A stretch of DNA of 14,840 nucleotides from DASQUP01 sp035641235 (GCA_035641235.1 DASQUP010000076.1:1-14840), one strand, 5' to 3'. Shown: positions 7,855 to 14,840, counted from the first letter of the stretch. The notes: generated by a model from the letters alone, not told the origin. Program-made: numbers and translations.

Positions 7855-8235
7855 TCAGCCGGCCAACGCGCGCTCCAGGCGCGTGCGAAACCTTGCCGAC
7901 CCCGTAACCCGTGCACCCCATCGTTCGACGCGCTCGGCGAGGCGCTTGTCCGAAGTCACCACGCGCAGGCGAACGGCTTCCGGATGCTGATCCACAAGCG
8001 TCACAATCACGTAGTCGGCGGCGTTACGGCCACCGCTCGGCGCGAACTCAACATTCAGCGACGGCGGTGGTTGGAAGTCGGACGGTTGGCGGTCGAACAC
8101 CAGGATAACGTGTTCACCGGTGCGCTCCACGTATTCGTCAAGCCGCCTGACCAGGGTGCGCATCGCGCGATCCGGATCGTTCCACCAGCCATTGGGGCGA
8201 GAGCCGATTAGGTTCATCCCGTCGATCAGCCACAC
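7855..8235 (-). CDS. NYN-domain (YacP/PIN-like) predicted ribonuclease
   Basis: A 126-residue protein starting at GTG 8235, reading VWLIDGMNLIGSRPNGWW. The first strand with D5 and N8 is the NYN/PIN signature. LILVFDRQ-type and ADYVIVTLV segments and VVTSDKRLAERV add the other expected acidic residues, so the metal-binding set of a YacP-like nuclease appears complete. The family includes Bacillus Rae1, which cleaves mRNA on the ribosome; substrates here are unknown. A near-perfect AAAGGAGGTG (8249-8258) precedes the GTG by about 13-15 bases, longer than usual. An in-frame TGA directly after it excludes any ordinary upstream start, though an ACG at 8241 would be better spaced. The gene is divergent from the synthase operon and runs into the integrase fragment. 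Confidence 0.8.
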   Translation of the reverse strand: MWLIDGMNLIGSRPNGWWNDPDRAMRTLVRRLDEYVERTGEHVILVFDRQPSDFQPPPSLNVEFAPSGGRNAADYVIVTLVDQHPEAVRLRVVTSDKRLAERVERWGARVTGSARFRTRLERALAG

Positions 8236-8334
8236 TTCCGTGAGTTCTCACCTCCTTTCGGAAAAATCGGTGCTGCCGTTCTCGTGCCGGACCGGTCTCC
8301 GGGTGGGCTTCACCCCGGGTGGGATTGCTGAGCG

Positions 8335-8364
8335 TATATAAAGAGCCCTCTCGCTAACCGCCAA
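8335..8364 (-). promoter_or_regulatory. Possible promoter of the NYN gene
   Basis: On the minus strand TTGGCG (8364-8359) and TATATA (8340-8335) are 18 bases apart, a plausible -35/-10 pair for a housekeeping sigma factor, with a leader of about 90 bases to the GTG at 8235. The TATATA/TATAAA patch also reads as a -10 on the plus strand, so the two directions may share or compete for it. Confidence 0.35.
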
Positions 8365-8380
8365 CCTGCGAGAACGGGCT
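8344..8380. promoter_or_regulatory. Strong inverted repeat in the divergent intergenic region
   Basis: AGCCC-TCTCGC (8344-8354) pairs fully with GCGAGA-AC-GGGCT (8368-8380), giving 11 base pairs with a two-base bulge and a 13-base loop. It lies just beside the TATATAAA patch. It could therefore be an operator between the two divergent promoters, or a stem-loop at the very 5' end of the synthase-operon mRNA. There is no T run, so it is not a standard terminator. Confidence 0.6.
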
Positions 8381-8441
8381 AGTGGGCAGCGCACCACCGG
8401 CGACGTGCAACCGTATTGCGTTATTTACGTATCAAGCATCT

Positions 8442-8454
8442 GGTAATTTTTACC
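8442..8454. promoter_or_regulatory. Small perfect dyad / possible extended -10 upstream of the synthase start
   Basis: GGTAA-TTT-TTACC is a perfect 5-base-pair dyad in an AT-rich patch 12 bases before the ATG at 8467. TGGTAATTT (8441-8449) also resembles an extended -10 (TG-n-TAnnnT), which would give an almost leaderless mRNA. Which role applies, if either, cannot be told from sequence. Confidence 0.35.
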
Positions 8455-8466
8455 GATCCCAGCGTC

Positions 8467-9822
8467 ATGCCTTCCGGTGCACGCGTTTCCGCAGAGACTC
8501 TGAGTAGAGGCGCCCGGCGCCGAAACCTCGCGACCCGTGGCGAGCGCAGTTGGTTGGACAGGTGGCTGGAGACTTGCTCTGATCTGGCTCGGCTCAAAGA
8601 TTCACATCCGATGCTCGATGCGGTGATCGATGGTGTCGACGGGCGGATGATAAACGTGGGCGGCCACTGGCTCGCCGACTTCGCCTCGTGCAACTACCTG
8701 GGATTCGATCTTGATCCTGAGATCATCGCGTCGATCCCCGCGTTCATCGATGAGTGGGGCACGCACCCAAGCTGGTCCCGCCTACTGGGAAGTCCTGTCC
8801 TCTACGAAGAGATCGAGCACGGACTCACTGAACTTCTTGGGTCCGAGGACACACTCCTGCTTCCTACTATCACTCACATCCACATGTCCGTGATCTCGGT
8901 GCTGGCGGGCAGCGGAACGATCTTCCTCGACGGGCGCGCGCACAAGACGATCTATGACGGCGCCCAACTTGCTAGCCACCACGGTGCAACCATCAAGCGT
9001 TTCAGCCACGACGACCCCGAGGCTCTTGAGGGCCTGCTGAGAGACGACACCGGATCACCGCGACTGATCTGCATGGACGGAGTCAACAGCATGACGGGCA
9101 ATGCCCCCGACATACGGGTGTTCGCCAAGCTTGCGCGTGAATACGACGCTCTGCTCTACATCGACGATGCCCATGGCTTCGGGGTCATCGGCGAACGGAG
9201 CCCACGCGAACCGTGTCCGTACGGCATTCGCGGCAACAGCGTCGTGCGGTACTTCGGTGAAACCTACGAAAACATAGTTCTTGTTGGAGGCTTGTCGAAG
9301 GCCTACTCGTCTCTACTGGCTTTCATAGCGTGTCCGACAAACCTCAAGAGCCTATTGAAGACGGCCGCTCCCCCCTATCTGTACTCGGGCCCTTCCCCCG
9401 TGGCCTCTCTCGCAAGCGCGCTGACCGGCCTCAAAGTAAACGCTGAGCGCGGGGATCAGATCCGCAAGGAGCTGCATCGCAAGACAAGGGTTGTGCTGGA
9501 TGCATTGGCGGAACTGGAGATAGCCACTCCGAACTCGTCCGGATTTCCGATCATCGAGGTGCCGCTCGCCGACCAGGACGACATCGACGAGGTAGGGCGC
9601 TTCTTGTTCGCTCGCGGCATCTACACCACCATCGCGACCTATCCCTTGGTCCCCAAGAACGAGCAGGGCTTCCGGATCCAGATCACGGCGGCCAACGACG
9701 ATTCCCAGATTGACCGCCTCATCGGTGCACTCGGAGAACTGTCAACTCGTTTCCGACTTCAGACGGCCCACACGATGTCGAGGTGGTGGGAGGGTGCCGC
9801 CGGCTCGACAGCGACACTTTGA
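8467..9822 (+). CDS. Alpha-oxoamine synthase family PLP-dependent enzyme (CqsA/KBL/BioF/SPT-like)
   Basis: A 451-residue enzyme from ATG 8467; a TTG at 8416 would add 17 residues. No ribosome binding site is visible for either. Fold type I PLP motifs are in order: FASCNYLGF near the N-terminus, GTHPSWSRLLGSP for the acyl/PLP site, YIDDAHGFGVIGE with Asp 233 and His 236 (PLP ring contacts), and GGLSKAYSS with the Schiff-base Lys 278. The C-terminal small domain ends with FRIQITAANDD. Family members condense an acyl-CoA with an amino acid: biotin, haem, sphingolipid or threonine metabolism, or alpha-hydroxyketone signals in CqsA/LqsA. The GGLSKAYSS loop and FACP-like following strand differ from the GTLSKA(F/L)G usual in BioF, and there are no biotin genes nearby, so I do not call it bioF. 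First gene of a tight operon. The substrate is unknown. Confidence 0.85.
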   Translation: MPSGARVSAETLSRGARRRNLATRGERSWLDRWLETCSDLARLKDSHPMLDAVIDGVDGRMINVGGHWLADFASCNYLGFDLDPEIIASIPAFIDEWGTHPSWSRLLGSPVLYEEIEHGLTELLGSEDTLLLPTITHIHMSVISVLAGSGTIFLDGRAHKTIYDGAQLASHHGATIKRFSHDDPEALEGLLRDDTGSPRLICMDGVNSMTGNAPDIRVFAKLAREYDALLYIDDAHGFGVIGERSPREPCPYGIRGNSVVRYFGETYENIVLVGGLSKAYSSLLAFIACPTNLKSLLKTAAPPYLYSGPSPVASLASALTGLKVNAERGDQIRKELHRKTRVVLDALAELEIATPNSSGFPIIEVPLADQDDIDEVGRFLFARGIYTTIATYPLVPKNEQGFRIQITAANDDSQIDRLIGALGELSTRFRLQTAHTMSRWWEGAAGSTATL

Positions 9823-9823
9823 T

Positions 9824-12800
9824 ATGAACCAGCTCCCGTTGTTCACCATTCGACCCCTCCGCGAGAACGCGTGGCGCCTCTACCTCCTGGGTGGCTCGCT
9901 CGTATTGTTTCTCTACTACAGTGTGCCGCCGTTCAAGGGAAGCGGACTGGTATTCAATCTCATCGGCCTTTCTTCGGGATTCGCCATCCTAATCGGATTG
10001 CGGCTGAACGAGCCCTCCCAGCGGCGAGCGTGGATCTTCTTCGCGGCCGGACAGTTTCTATTCGTGTCGGGCGATGCCTTCTATTACGGATACACGTCCC
10101 TCTTCCACAAAGAGGTGCCGTTCCCGTCACCGGCCGACTTCTTCTATCTCGCCGTGTATCCCGCACTCGTGGCCGGCTTGCTCATACTCATCAGGCGACG
10201 CTCGCCAATCGGCAACCGCAAGGCTTTGATCGATGCGCTCATAATCACGATCGGCGTCTCACTACTCTCCTGGGTGTTCCTCATCTCCCCTTACACGCAC
10301 GACGCCTCGCTAAGTCTGTTGGACAAGCTCGTTTCGATCGCGTATCCCGCTATGGACGTATTGCTGTTGGCGGTCGCAGTCCGGCTCAGCGTTGAAGGCG
10401 GTAAGACGCGGACCTCCCTCCGCCTGATGTTGTTGGGCATCGTGGCGCTTCTCACAACCGACACCATCCTCGGCTTACTGACACTCGGTGGTGGTTACCA
10501 GGAGGGCGGACTGCTCGACAGCGGCTGGGCTGCCTACTACCTCCTCTGGGGCGCCGCGGCTCTTCACTCATCGATGCGCGAGATCGACGCGCCTATGCCC
10601 GAGCGGAGCGACCGCGTTACGTGGAGGCGCCTCTTGCTCCTCAGCACGGCGTCGCTCGCGGCGCCCGGCGTCCAAGCGGTTCAGGGCCTTCGGGGGGCAC
10701 CAATGGACCTGCCCGTCATGGTCATGTCCTCGGCCGCCCTCTTCTGCCTGGTCGTGGCCCGCATGGCAGGCCTCGTTAGGGATACGGAGCGCTCCGCGCT
10801 CCGAGAAAAGGCTCTTCGGCGCGCGTCGCGTGCCTTGGTCGGGGCGGCAAGCCGCGACGAGGTCCGCGATGCCGCACTCCGCTCGATGCTGACGCTAGTA
10901 GGGACGAAGAACACCGTGCGCCTCGCCTATCTCGTGCCGTCCGGTGAACTGCGTGGCCGATACCTCGATGAGAACGACGAGCGTGTGGAGTGGCCACTCA
11001 AGGCCTCGGACGTAGTCGTTTTGAATGCGAGGGAATTGCGAGCGAACGGGTCGTTGTTTGTTGCTTTGGAGGATAGTCCTCTGCGGCAATCAATGAAGCT
11101 GCCCGATCAGTGCGAGTACGCGGTCGTATTTCCGCTGTTCTTCCGCGAACAGCTCCGTGGCCTCGTCTTTATCGCCGGTGAGGAGGAGTTCAGCGCCGCA
11201 ACACGCGATGCTATGCAGACGCTTGCTGTTCAGATATCGCTCGCGCTCGAGAGTGCCATCTTGACCGAGGATCTGTTGAGGCGGAGTAGCGAGGCTCGAT
11301 TTCAGTCCTTCGTTCAGAACGCGAGCGACGTCATCATGGTCATCGACCCTGAGCTCACTCTGAAGTACGTGAGTCCGTCGGTCGAGCGTGTGCTCGGCTA
11401 TGGGGTCAGTCGACTCCAGGGGACGCGACTCACCGAGTTCCTGCATCCGCATGAACTGGACCGCGTCGTCTCCATGTTGCACGATCCCAATGGGGTCGCC
11501 CAGCCAAACTTCGAACATATCGAATGCAGGTTGCGGAATGCAGAGGGTACCTGGCTCTACTTCGAGATCCTCAAGACGAACCTCCTGCACGACCCTAACG
11601 TCGAGGGCATCGTCCTCAACGCACGCGACATCAGCGAGCGCAAGGAGTTTGAGCAGCAGCTCAGGCACCAGGCGTTTCACGATCCGGTGACAAATCTCGC
11701 CAATCGTGCGCTCTTCGCCGATCGCGTTCAGCACGCCTTGGCCCGTCAGACGCGCGACGCAGGAGGGCTGGCCGTCATGTTCATCGACCTCGATGACTTC
11801 AAGGTCATAAACGACAGTCTGGGCCATGCTGCCGGTGATGAGGTTCTGCGATACGTCGGACGTAAGCTGATCACCTGCGTGCGCACAATAGATACGGTCG
11901 CGCGGTTCGGTGGGGACGAATTCGCGATCCTCCTCGAAGACACACGGTCTCCTGAAGAGGTGGCAGAAATAGCCGACCGAGTTCTCGAAGCTCTCGAGGG
12001 GGCACTGGACGTCGATGGCACAGAGGTATTCATTCGGGCAAGCATGGGGATCGCGATCCTGGAGGCGGAAGACGCGATGACGTCCGCCGCGGACGAGCTC
12101 ATGCGCAACGCCGACGTCGCCATGTATCAGGCGAAGCGCGAGGGCAAGGGGCAGTACCGAGTATTCGAACCCGAGATGCATGCCAACGTTGTCGAGCGCA
12201 TGGAGCTGAAGGGTTCACTACAGCGCGCGATCGAGCGTGGAGAACTGGAGGTTCACTACCAGCCGATCATCTCCCTCCCGGACGAACGTGTTTCGGGGTT
12301 TGAGGCCCTGGCCAGGTGGCCCAGACCCGGCGCGCGCACGGTGTCGCCTGTCGAATTCATTCCTCTTGCGGAGGAGACAGGCCTGATAATCCCTCTCGGA
12401 AGCTGGGTCCTGAGGGTGGCCTGCACTCAAGCGAGGGTGCTGCAGGAAAAGTTTCCTATGGATCCTCCCCTGTCGATGAGCGTCAATATTTCAGCGAAGC
12501 AGCTGCAACAACCCGGGATCGTCGACTCGGTCGAGGCTGCCCTGGCGGAGTCGGGCCTCGATCCCGCCACCCTCACACTAGAGATGACGGAGAGTGTTCT
12601 CCTGAGTGACACGGACCTAACGCTCGCGAAGCTGAATCAGCTCAAACAAATAGGTGTTCGGATCGCTTTGGACGACTTCGGAACGGGCTACTCATCCCTT
12701 AGTTATCTCAGCCGGTTCCCAGTCGACGTTCTCAAGATCGATCGGTCATTCGTTTCAACAGTCGATGGCTTGGGTGAGGAGTCCGCGCTGGCAGGAGCGA

Positions 12801-12994
12801 TCGTCAAGCTTGGGGAGGCACTCCGCCTACGCACTGTGGCGGAGGGAATCGAGCTTCCCGCCCAGCTCGATCGGCTTGTTGAGCTGGGGTGCGTGATGGG
12901 CCAGGGCTTTTACTTCGGCAAGCCCATGCACATCGACGACCTCATCGACCATATGTCTTTGCTGCTTGCAGGATCGTCCGGCAACGACGAATAA
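9824..12994 (+). CDS. Membrane-bound GAF-PAS-GGDEF-EAL c-di-GMP turnover protein
   Basis: A 1056-residue protein whose ATG follows the synthase stop after one base, so translation is probably coupled. Residues about 15-325 form around ten membrane helices (for example LGGSLVLFLYYSV, ALIDALIITIGVSLLSWVFL), a likely sensor or ligand-binding unit. A GAF-like domain covers about 335-480 and a PAS domain about 490-610. The GGDEF domain has FIDLDDFKVINDSLGHAAGD, an intact inhibitory site RTID (687-690) and GGDEF at 696-700. The EAL domain has FEALARW (826-832), LEMTES, DDFGTGYSS (950-958), LKIDRSF, VAEGIE and MGQGFYFG, so all metal and catalytic positions are present. It may both make and degrade c-di-GMP, or use GGDEF as a GTP-binding regulator of the EAL phosphodiesterase. 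Middle gene of the operon. Confidence 0.95.
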   Translation: MNQLPLFTIRPLRENAWRLYLLGGSLVLFLYYSVPPFKGSGLVFNLIGLSSGFAILIGLRLNEPSQRRAWIFFAAGQFLFVSGDAFYYGYTSLFHKEVPFPSPADFFYLAVYPALVAGLLILIRRRSPIGNRKALIDALIITIGVSLLSWVFLISPYTHDASLSLLDKLVSIAYPAMDVLLLAVAVRLSVEGGKTRTSLRLMLLGIVALLTTDTILGLLTLGGGYQEGGLLDSGWAAYYLLWGAAALHSSMREIDAPMPERSDRVTWRRLLLLSTASLAAPGVQAVQGLRGAPMDLPVMVMSSAALFCLVVARMAGLVRDTERSALREKALRRASRALVGAASRDEVRDAALRSMLTLVGTKNTVRLAYLVPSGELRGRYLDENDERVEWPLKASDVVVLNARELRANGSLFVALEDSPLRQSMKLPDQCEYAVVFPLFFREQLRGLVFIAGEEEFSAATRDAMQTLAVQISLALESAILTEDLLRRSSEARFQSFVQNASDVIMVIDPELTLKYVSPSVERVLGYGVSRLQGTRLTEFLHPHELDRVVSMLHDPNGVAQPNFEHIECRLRNAEGTWLYFEILKTNLLHDPNVEGIVLNARDISERKEFEQQLRHQAFHDPVTNLANRALFADRVQHALARQTRDAGGLAVMFIDLDDFKVINDSLGHAAGDEVLRYVGRKLITCVRTIDTVARFGGDEFAILLEDTRSPEEVAEIADRVLEALEGALDVDGTEVFIRASMGIAILEAEDAMTSAADELMRNADVAMYQAKREGKGQYRVFEPEMHANVVERMELKGSLQRAIERGELEVHYQPIISLPDERVSGFEALARWPRPGARTVSPVEFIPLAEETGLIIPLGSWVLRVACTQARVLQEKFPMDPPLSMSVNISAKQLQQPGIVDSVEAALAESGLDPATLTLEMTESVLLSDTDLTLAKLNQLKQIGVRIALDDFGTGYSSLSYLSRFPVDVLKIDRSFVSTVDGLGEESALAGAIVKLGEALRLRTVAEGIELPAQLDRLVELGCVMGQGFYFGKPMHIDDLIDHMSLLLAGSSGNDE

Positions 12995-12995
12995 C

Positions 12996-14285
12996 GTGCA
13001 CAGCTATGAAGGGTTGGATCCACAGGGGGGTTTCAGCCGCACCAGTCTTCTTTCACCGCTGCGACAGCGGGAGTTCCGTCTTCTGTGGTCCGGCATGAGC
13101 GTCTCGCTCCTCGGTGACGGGGTGTTCATGGTGGCGGTGGCCTGGCAGGCCTACGAGTTCTCGGATCTGCCAACCGCGCTGTCTTTGGTGGGGCTTGCGA
13201 TGACGCTCCCACACGTCGCCCTGTTGCTCCTAAGTGGCATCGTAAGCGATCGGTTCGCGCGCCGCAGGGTAATGCTTGTTTCGGACATCATCCGCGGGCT
13301 ATCAATAGCATCCATCGCCGCGTTGGCCATTTCCGATTCCTTAACGCTGGGGCACCTCGTGGTGTTCGCGGCGTTTTACGGTGGCGCAACCGCATTCTTT
13401 GGGCCTGCGTTCGATGCGATTGTTCCAGACATCGTGCCGCCTGGATCATTGGCCCAGGCAAATTCATTGGATCAGCTGATGAAGCCGCTGATGTTGCGCA
13501 TTGGAGGACCGGCTTTGGGCGGAGTCATAACCGGAGTCTTTGGCTTGCCGGCCGCCTTTATTTTCGACGCGGCAACATTCGGTGTGTCGGCTCTGGCGCT
13601 GTCGCTGATGCGCACGGATGTAGTTCATCGAGATGTCGAGTGTGGCCCGATCCGAGCCGAGCTTTCCGCTGGTTGGAGATTCATACGCTCCAGGGTGTGG
13701 CTGTGGGCGACCTTCGGGGCAGCGGCGATTGCGTATCTGCTCTTCATGGGGCCCGCCGAGGTGCTGCTGCCCTTCATCATCAAGTCAGAACTTGGGGGCG
13801 ATGCCACGGATCTGGGCTTGGTTTTCGCAGTGGGAGGGCTCGGATCGATAGTCGCAGCAATCGTCATGGGCAGCATCCAAATCCCACGACGCTTCATGAT
13901 GTTCATCTATGCGTCCTGGACACTATCCACAGCAGCCGTCGCCGGGTACGGGCTCGCCCGCGCGTCGTGGCATCTGATGGCCGCCGGATTCGCCTTCAAC
14001 TTCCTCGAGACCGCCGGGACAATTGTGTGGATCACCACCAAGCAAAGACTCGTACCTCCGTCACTGCTTGGGCGCGTGTCTAGCCTGGACTGGGTCATCT
14101 CGATTGGGCTCATGCCCCTGTCGTTTGCCCTGACGGGCCCAGTGTCCTCGCTGATTGGTGTCAGGCAAACGCTCGTCGGTGCCGGTGTGCTAGGGGCGGG
14201 CGTGACCCTTGCCGCCTACTTCCTAAAGGGTATGAGGGAAGTGGAGCAGCCGGGAGCATCGGTTTGCGAGGCCGTACCCGCCTAG
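12996..14285 (+). CDS. Major facilitator superfamily transporter (exporter-like)
   Basis: A 429-residue protein. I take GTG 12996, one base after the stop of the GGDEF-EAL gene, mirroring the preceding junction. A TTG at 12966 would overlap that gene by 29 bases and a TTG at 13014 is also possible. The sequence starts RQREFRLLWSGMSVSLLGDG, the usual first helix of EntS/MFS_3-type exporters. GIVSDRFARRRVML (motif A, G-x-x-x-D-R-x-x-R-R) lies between helices 2 and 3, and about ten to twelve membrane segments follow, with PPSLLGRVSSLDW in the second half. Such proteins export drugs, siderophores or other small molecules by proton exchange. With the synthase as first gene, the product of that enzyme is the most obvious cargo; this is inference. 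TAG at 14283 is followed by the response-regulator remnant. Confidence 0.9.
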   Translation: MHSYEGLDPQGGFSRTSLLSPLRQREFRLLWSGMSVSLLGDGVFMVAVAWQAYEFSDLPTALSLVGLAMTLPHVALLLLSGIVSDRFARRRVMLVSDIIRGLSIASIAALAISDSLTLGHLVVFAAFYGGATAFFGPAFDAIVPDIVPPGSLAQANSLDQLMKPLMLRIGGPALGGVITGVFGLPAAFIFDAATFGVSALALSLMRTDVVHRDVECGPIRAELSAGWRFIRSRVWLWATFGAAAIAYLLFMGPAEVLLPFIIKSELGGDATDLGLVFAVGGLGSIVAAIVMGSIQIPRRFMMFIYASWTLSTAAVAGYGLARASWHLMAAGFAFNFLETAGTIVWITTKQRLVPPSLLGRVSSLDWVISIGLMPLSFALTGPVSSLIGVRQTLVGAGVLGAGVTLAAYFLKGMREVEQPGASVCEAVPA

Positions 14286-14292
14286 GTTTGTG

Positions 14293-14602
14293 AGATCCGT
14301 CGTGTCGAAGCAGGCGGGAGCGCTGTCGACCGGAAGTCATCGCAAGACTACTGGGCTGCCGCACAGCCCAGGACCCGGTTGAGTCTCTAACCGATAGGGA
14401 GGAAGAAGTTCTCGCCCTAAGACAGAGGGATTGTCGAACCGCGGAATACAGGGACCGATTGTTCCTGGGCCAAAAAACGGTCGAGACCCACGTGCGCAAT
14501 ATCTTCATGAAGCTCGACATCCCCGAGGACCCCGAAGGCCATCGCGGGATGCTGGCCGTCCTCAAAATACTTCACAGCGAGATAAGGGTTCGTATGTTCT
14601 GA
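14293..14602 (+). pseudogene. NarL/LuxR-type response regulator, C-terminal remnant
   Basis: Starting seven bases after the MFS stop the plus strand reads EIRRVEAGGSAVD. After a shift near 14330 it continues EVIARLLGCRTAQDPVESL, then TDREEEVLALRQRDC and RLFLGQKTVETHVRNIFMKL, to TGA 14600. This is the end of a receiver domain, the linker and the LuxR-type helix-turn-helix of NarL-family regulators (compare LTxREREVLALxAEG...KTVExHVxxIFxKL). The receiver domain with its phosphorylated Asp is missing. The first recognition half reads RQRDCRTAEYRDR where the family has AEGxSNAEIAxR, so it is also worn by substitution. It has no start codon. It may be the leftover of a regulator that once followed the operon, or of an unrelated gene. 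Confidence 0.7.
14351..14371. other. Perfect 8-bp hairpin downstream of the operon
   Basis: CTGGGCTG-CCGCA-CAGCCCAG, stem of 8 and loop of 5, lies 65 bases after the MFS stop inside the regulator remnant. It could help end transcription of the operon, but it has no T run, so it does not meet the form of an intrinsic terminator. Confidence 0.4.
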
Positions 14603-14623
14603 GCGCGCAGTTCGCGTGTCCTA

Positions 14624-14840
14624 TCAAGTTCCGGCACCATTTCGCGGTTGCCAGCTGGATTTGAACCAGCCAACCTGTTCGAAACGAGCATCGCGCTTCC
14701 TGAGTTCTGGAAGGTAGTCGGTGATGGGATCGTCAAGGGCGATGACGCCGTCTGTTATCGCGATGCCGACGAGCGCCGACGCAAACGACTTCGCAACAGA
14801 GAACGAAGTCTGAGTCGAGTCACGGTCGTACCCATTGAAG
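14624..14840 (-). pseudogene. Serine hydrolase (beta-lactamase-related) fragment, continues beyond the window
   Basis: The minus-strand frame is open from the window edge and reads FNGYDRDSTQTSFSVAKSF, then ALVGIAITDGVIALDDPITDYLPELRKRDARFEQV. SVAK is the S-x-x-K active-site motif of class C beta-lactamase-type serine hydrolases, and DDPITDYLPEL is the helix that follows. Similarity stops at FEQV (about 14672), exactly where the family continues T-x-R-H-L-L-T-M-x-S-G. Instead the frame runs GWFKSSWQPRNGAGT to TGA 14624, through the tRNA-like hairpin. The rest of the enzyme, including the Y-x-N motif, is missing on this side, so the gene is cut short. The N-terminus lies outside the window. 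Confidence 0.7.
14646..14675 (-). other. tRNA 3'-end-like hairpin at the hydrolase breakpoint
   Basis: On the minus strand GCTGG-TTCAAAT-CCAGC (14670-14654) has the exact form of a tRNA T-arm: 5-bp stem and 7-base TTCRANY-type loop, with G before and C after it. TGGCAAC follows directly and could be the 3' acceptor strand. No D-arm, anticodon arm or matching GTTGCCA is upstream, and no CCA is encoded. GGTTG/CAACC outside the arm extends the pairing to 10 bp with a three-base bulge, so a plain inverted repeat is the alternative. Confidence 0.4.

Noticed and set aside
8301..8320. GGGTG-GGCTT-CACCC hairpin considered as a terminator
   Set aside because: There is no T run on either strand and it lies in the leader between divergent promoters, with nothing upstream to terminate.
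8467..9822. Naming the synthase bioF or cqsA
   Set aside because: Family motifs support only the alpha-oxoamine synthase class; the catalytic-loop sequence and context do not point to either member.
11090..12181. Long open frame (363 codons) on the minus strand
   Set aside because: It lies antisense to the GAF, PAS and GGDEF parts of a clearly real gene. It mirrors that gene's codon pattern and shows no family features.
14646..14675. Bulged hairpin considered as an integron attC site
   Set aside because: The outer bases do not fit the attC core motifs (GTTRRRY and RYYYAAC) and no cassette array or integron integrase is present.
1..14840. CRISPR array, insertion-sequence ends, rRNA or complete tRNA genes
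   Set aside because: I saw no spaced direct repeats, terminal inverted repeats around a transposase, or complete cloverleaf. Reading by eye may miss short or divergent ones.

Overview
The window looks like a chromosomal stretch of a high-GC Gram-positive bacterium, most likely an Actinomycetota lineage. This rests on the high GC, several GTG starts, a cell-wall protein ending in an LPFTG sorting signal, and the sequence style of the MoaA, NYN and LuxR-type remnants. I cannot name a genus. Intact genes alternate with short intervals of broken genes.

Left part (1-4022): the 3' end of a secreted protein of unknown function; a frameshifted PhoX/DUF839-type phosphatase remnant; a minus-strand pair encoding an LPXTG wall-anchored protein and a membrane protein with a PsbP-like outer domain; then remnants of a flavin monooxygenase and of a sacsin/HSP90-type ATPase.

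Middle (4023-8235): an intact ligand-binding protein of the branched-chain amino-acid receptor fold without a signal peptide; an alpha/beta hydrolase pseudogene that has lost its nucleophile region; intact moaA (molybdenum cofactor synthesis); about 750 bases with no recognisable gene; a tyrosine-integrase fragment; and an intact NYN-domain ribonuclease-like gene.

Right part (8236-14840): a structured divergent intergenic region precedes a tight three-gene plus-strand operon. Each junction is a single base. The genes encode an alpha-oxoamine synthase (PLP-dependent, CqsA/KBL/BioF fold), a 1056-residue membrane GAF-PAS-GGDEF-EAL protein with both c-di-GMP active sites complete, and an MFS exporter. 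I propose that this is a signal-synthesis, c-di-GMP and export module: the synthase makes a small acyl-derived molecule, the MFS protein moves it, and the membrane GGDEF-EAL protein links it to c-di-GMP. This is inference from gene order and families. Behind the operon lie a NarL/LuxR response-regulator remnant, a tRNA-3'-end-like hairpin and a serine-hydrolase fragment that breaks off at that hairpin.

The remnants and the integrase fragment suggest a region that has repeatedly taken up and lost genes. Some frameshifts sit in short G runs, so sequencing or assembly error cannot be excluded for those.
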